In this document: positions 62,098 through 64,000 of the stretch, piece after piece
Layout of the letters: each line of letters begins with the position of its first letter
How positions within the stretch are numbered: the stretch's first letter is position 1
NCBI RefSeq assembly: GCF_000763885.1
Contig: NZ_JRKO01000010.1
Span: 44,767-108,766 of the forward strand
Direction: 5' to 3'
Origin: Paracoccus versutus
GTDB taxonomy: Bacteria > Pseudomonadota > Alphaproteobacteria > Rhodobacterales > Rhodobacteraceae
Length of the DNA: 64,000 nt
The notes under the pieces: generated by a model
Told to the model about the DNA's origin: nothing
What the model saw: the letters and a program-made list of their open reading frames with translations, nothing else
Database searches by the model: none
Translations under genes and position numbers: made by a program

Positions 62098-62894
62098 TCC
62101 GCGCCACCGTCCTGGGCTGCGGCTCCTCGGGCGGCGTGCCGCGGCTGGGCAATCGCTGGGGCGAATGCGATCCGGCGAACCCGCGCAACCGCCGCCGCCG
62201 CTGCGCGCTCCTGGTCGAGCGCTTCGGCCATGACGGGGTGACGCGCCTGCTGGTCGACACCGGGCCGGACCTGGTGCCGCAGCTGCTGGACGCGGATGTC
62301 GCGGAACTGGACGCGGTGGCCTATACCCATGCCCATGCCGACCATATCCACGGCATCGACGACCTGCGGCAGATCGTCTTCAACATGCGCCGGCGGATGC
62401 CGGTCTGGGCCGACCTGCCGACCGCGGCGGCGCTGAAAACCCGCTTCGGCTATATCTTCGAGACGCCGCCCGGTTCCTCCTACCCGCCGATCTGCGATTT
62501 GCAACCGATCCGTGGCCCCTTCGCCATCGAGGGCGCGGGCGGCAGCATCGAACTTGCACCCTTCGAGGTCAACCACGGCGACATGAACGCGCTTGGCTTT
62601 CGCATAGGCGGGGTCGAGCAGAGCCTGGTCTACCTGCCCGACGTGCTGGCGATCCCCGAGGACGCCTGGCCGACGATCATGGGCTGCGAGGTGTTCATCT
62701 GCGACGCGCTGCGGCGCATCCCGCATCCCAGCCACGCCCATCTGGCGCTGACGCTGGAATGGATCGCGCGTTCGGGCTGCGCGCGGGGGATCCTGACCAA
62801 CATGCATGTCGACCTGGATTACGACGCCATGATGCGCGAGACGCCCGAGAATGTGGTGCCCGCCCATGACGGGATGCGGATCGAGCTGATATGA
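62094..62894 (+). CDS. MBL-fold metallo-hydrolase (PhnP-like)
   Basis: A 266-residue metallo-beta-lactamase-fold protein. Its N-terminus TVLGCGSSGGVPRLGNRWG, the metal motif THAHADHIHGIDD (HxHxDH) and the later FEVNHGD match the PhnP-like/phosphodiesterase subgroup that in Rhodobacteraceae follows tatD. The cysteine cluster GECDPANPRNRRRRC could bind a structural zinc. No phn genes are near, so a cyclic phosphodiesterase role is only family-level. It overlaps both neighbours. Confidence 0.88.
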   Translation: MIRATVLGCGSSGGVPRLGNRWGECDPANPRNRRRRCALLVERFGHDGVTRLLVDTGPDLVPQLLDADVAELDAVAYTHAHADHIHGIDDLRQIVFNMRRRMPVWADLPTAAALKTRFGYIFETPPGSSYPPICDLQPIRGPFAIEGAGGSIELAPFEVNHGDMNALGFRIGGVEQSLVYLPDVLAIPEDAWPTIMGCEVFICDALRRIPHPSHAHLALTLEWIARSGCARGILTNMHVDLDYDAMMRETPENVVPAHDGMRIELI

Positions 62895-63835
62895 CCGCAC
62901 TTTTCGACGTCATCCTGCCGGTTTTCCTGGTGGTTGGCTTCGGTTATCTGGTCTGCTGGCGCAAATGGCTGACCGAGGTCGCGGTCGATGGCGTCATGCG
63001 CTTTGCCCAGAACTTCGCCCTGCCGGTGCTGCTGTTCGGCGCCATCGCCGGGCTGGACCTGGGCGCGAACTACAACCCGCTGCTGCTCCTGGCCTTCTAC
63101 AGCGGCGCGCTCTTGTCCTTTGCACTGGGAACCATCCTGGCGTTTCGCTGGCTCCGGCGGCCCATCGAGGACGCCATCGCCATCGGCTTCGTCTGCCTGT
63201 TCTCGAACTCGCTGCTGCTGGGCGTGCCGATCACCGAGCGCGCCTATGGTCCCGAGGCGCTGCTGGGCAATTTCACCATCATCTCGCTGCATTCGCCGCT
63301 GCTTTACACCTTCGGCATCACCGCGATGGAATTCGCCCGCGCCCGTGGCCAGGACCTGTCGGTCGGCGGGGTGGCCCTGCGGGCGCTGTCGGGGGTGCTG
63401 CATACGCCGCTGGTCATCGGCATCCTTTGCGGCTTTGCCGTGAACCTGCTGACCCAGGCCGGGCTGGTCCTGCCCGAGGGTTTCTGGGCCGCGGTCAGGA
63501 TGATGTCCAGCGCGGCGCTGCCGGCAGCGCTGTTCGGGCTGGGCGGCGTGCTATACCGCTATCGCCCCGAGGGCGAGGCGCGGGCCATCGCGCTGTGCTG
63601 CTGCATTTCGTTGCTGCTGCATCCGGGCGTGACCTTCGGGCTGGGCAAGCTGTTCGCGCTGAGCGTGGCCGAGATGCGCTCGGCGGTGATGACGGCCGCC
63701 ATGCCGCCGGGGGTCAACGCCTATCTTTTCGCGTCGCTTTACGGGGTTGCCAAGCGGGTTTCGGCCTCGACGGTGCTGATGGCGACGGGGTTGTCGATGC
63801 TGTCGGTCTGGTTCTGGCTCGGCGCCCTGCCCTGA
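62891..63835 (+). CDS. AEC-family transporter (auxin efflux carrier-type permease)
   Basis: A 314-residue inner-membrane protein with about ten hydrophobic segments, typical of AEC transporters: FDVILPVFLVVGFGYLVCW at the N-terminus, LPVLLFGAIAGLDL, LGNFTIISLHSPLLYTFGI, and the C-terminal TAAMPPGVNAYLFASLYG, which is the family's conserved crossover. Substrate is unknown; malonate and related acids are known for some members. It overlaps the metallo-hydrolase gene by four bases and ends before a GC-rich hairpin. Confidence 0.92.
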   Translation: MTALFDVILPVFLVVGFGYLVCWRKWLTEVAVDGVMRFAQNFALPVLLFGAIAGLDLGANYNPLLLLAFYSGALLSFALGTILAFRWLRRPIEDAIAIGFVCLFSNSLLLGVPITERAYGPEALLGNFTIISLHSPLLYTFGITAMEFARARGQDLSVGGVALRALSGVLHTPLVIGILCGFAVNLLTQAGLVLPEGFWAAVRMMSSAALPAALFGLGGVLYRYRPEGEARAIALCCCISLLLHPGVTFGLGKLFALSVAEMRSAVMTAAMPPGVNAYLFASLYGVAKRVSASTVLMATGLSMLSVWFWLGALP

Positions 63836-63843
63836 TGCGCAAA

Positions 63844-63866
63844 CGCCGCCCCGAAGGGGCGGCGTC
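63844..63866. terminator. GC-rich hairpin between converging genes
   Basis: CGCCGCCCC pairs with GGGGCGGCG around a GAA loop. It lies between the AEC gene and the minus-strand permease tail. A short T-run follows only on the minus strand, so it most likely terminates the minus-strand transcript. Confidence 0.6.
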
Positions 63867-63871
63867 CGGTT

Positions 63872-64000
63872 CTACCTTGGGGTCAGGCCCCTGAGCCGTT
63901 CCGAGCGCCTGCGGAGCAGCTCGACGGTGGTGAGCAGCGCGATGGAGAAGATGACCAGCAGCGTGGCGACGGCGAGGATGGCGGGCGAGATCTGCTCGCG
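63872..64000 (-). CDS. C-terminal tail of an ABC transporter permease (PotC-like), partial
   Basis: Only the last 42 codons are in the window: REQISPAILAVATLLVIFSI, one more hydrophobic stretch, then a basic cytosolic end RRRSERLRGLTPR and a TAG stop. A final membrane helix after a ...ISPAI-type loop, followed by an arginine-rich tail, is typical of binding-protein-dependent permeases of the spermidine/putrescine (PotC) group. The N-terminal part with the EAA loop is outside the window, so the assignment is provisional. A hairpin lies just beyond the stop. Confidence 0.55.
   Translation of the reverse strand, partial: REQISPAILAVATLLVIFSIALLTTVELLRRRSERLRGLTPR

Overview
The window is a stretch of a high-GC alphaproteobacterial chromosome, almost certainly a Paracoccus (Rhodobacteraceae) close to P. 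denitrificans or P. pantotrophus. The evidence is the strong G/C third-position bias, the Rhodobacteraceae-specific neighbour genes (UPF0262, DUF2948, DUF4167, the two-domain cold-shock protein next to DUF192), an alphaproteobacterial LexA box (GAAC-N7-GAAC) and a di-haem cytochrome c peroxidase of the Paracoccus type behind an FNR-like site. The species call is inference; no rRNA or typing gene is present.

Layout. 1-4260 (minus): a short protein, murA, DUF2948, hisD, UPF0262 and a low-molecular-weight phosphatase cut by the left edge. 4405-4479: tRNA-Thr, followed by about 420 bases without a recognisable gene. 4901-6951 (minus): pepA-holC. 7081-14939 (plus): the outer-membrane assembly run lptF-lptG-lptD-surA, then pdxA and rsmA, mostly joined by overlapping stop/start codons. 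14943-17885 (minus): prfA-prmC and a DUF4167 protein. 18011-19740: cytochrome c peroxidase and a YceI-family protein, converging on a terminator. 20018-21265: rpsF-rpsR-rplI. 21424-27776: an unrecognised membrane-anchored protein, trigger factor, an 800-base gene-poor gap, gltX, a small zincin-like peptidase, pfkB and a SixA-like phosphatase. 27884-35694 (minus): the conserved cluster rpmH-rnpA-yidD...yidC-MOSC-engB-argB, with ttcA, a catalytically degenerate GGDEF-EAL protein and a repeat-bearing gap lying between yidD and yidC. 35933-37533: an orphan histidine kinase and tRNA-Arg. 37920-41451 (minus): ptsP and lysC. 41624-46736: small proteins, tRNA-Pro, DUF192, cold-shock protein, pdxH, then fabI-LysE-gpt and an exported protein. 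46957-52603 (minus): ppiD-trpE, an aminotransferase and a proline/alanine-rich anchored protein. 52769-58319 (plus): trpG-trpD-ung-trpC-moaC-moeA, then lexA. 58423-63835 (plus): dacA-type peptidase, tmk-holB-tatD, a metallo-hydrolase and an AEC transporter. The right edge holds the tail of an ABC permease on the minus strand.

The genes are overwhelmingly core metabolism: envelope biogenesis (lpt, surA, yidC, fabI, murA, dacA), translation (rpsF/R, rplI, prfA/prmC, gltX, rpmH, rnpA, tRNAs), tryptophan, histidine, arginine and aspartate-family biosynthesis, molybdenum cofactor, DNA maintenance (ung, lexA, holB, holC, tmk) and nitrogen-PTS signalling. I see no prophage, no intact insertion sequence, no CRISPR array, no defence system and no plasmid functions. 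The most unusual things are the degenerate GGDEF-EAL protein with ttcA inside the yidD-yidC interval, three families of short dispersed or tandem repeats, an AT-rich in-frame insert in pdxH, a YibQ-like N-terminal half without its deacetylase domain, and ung embedded in the trp gene run.
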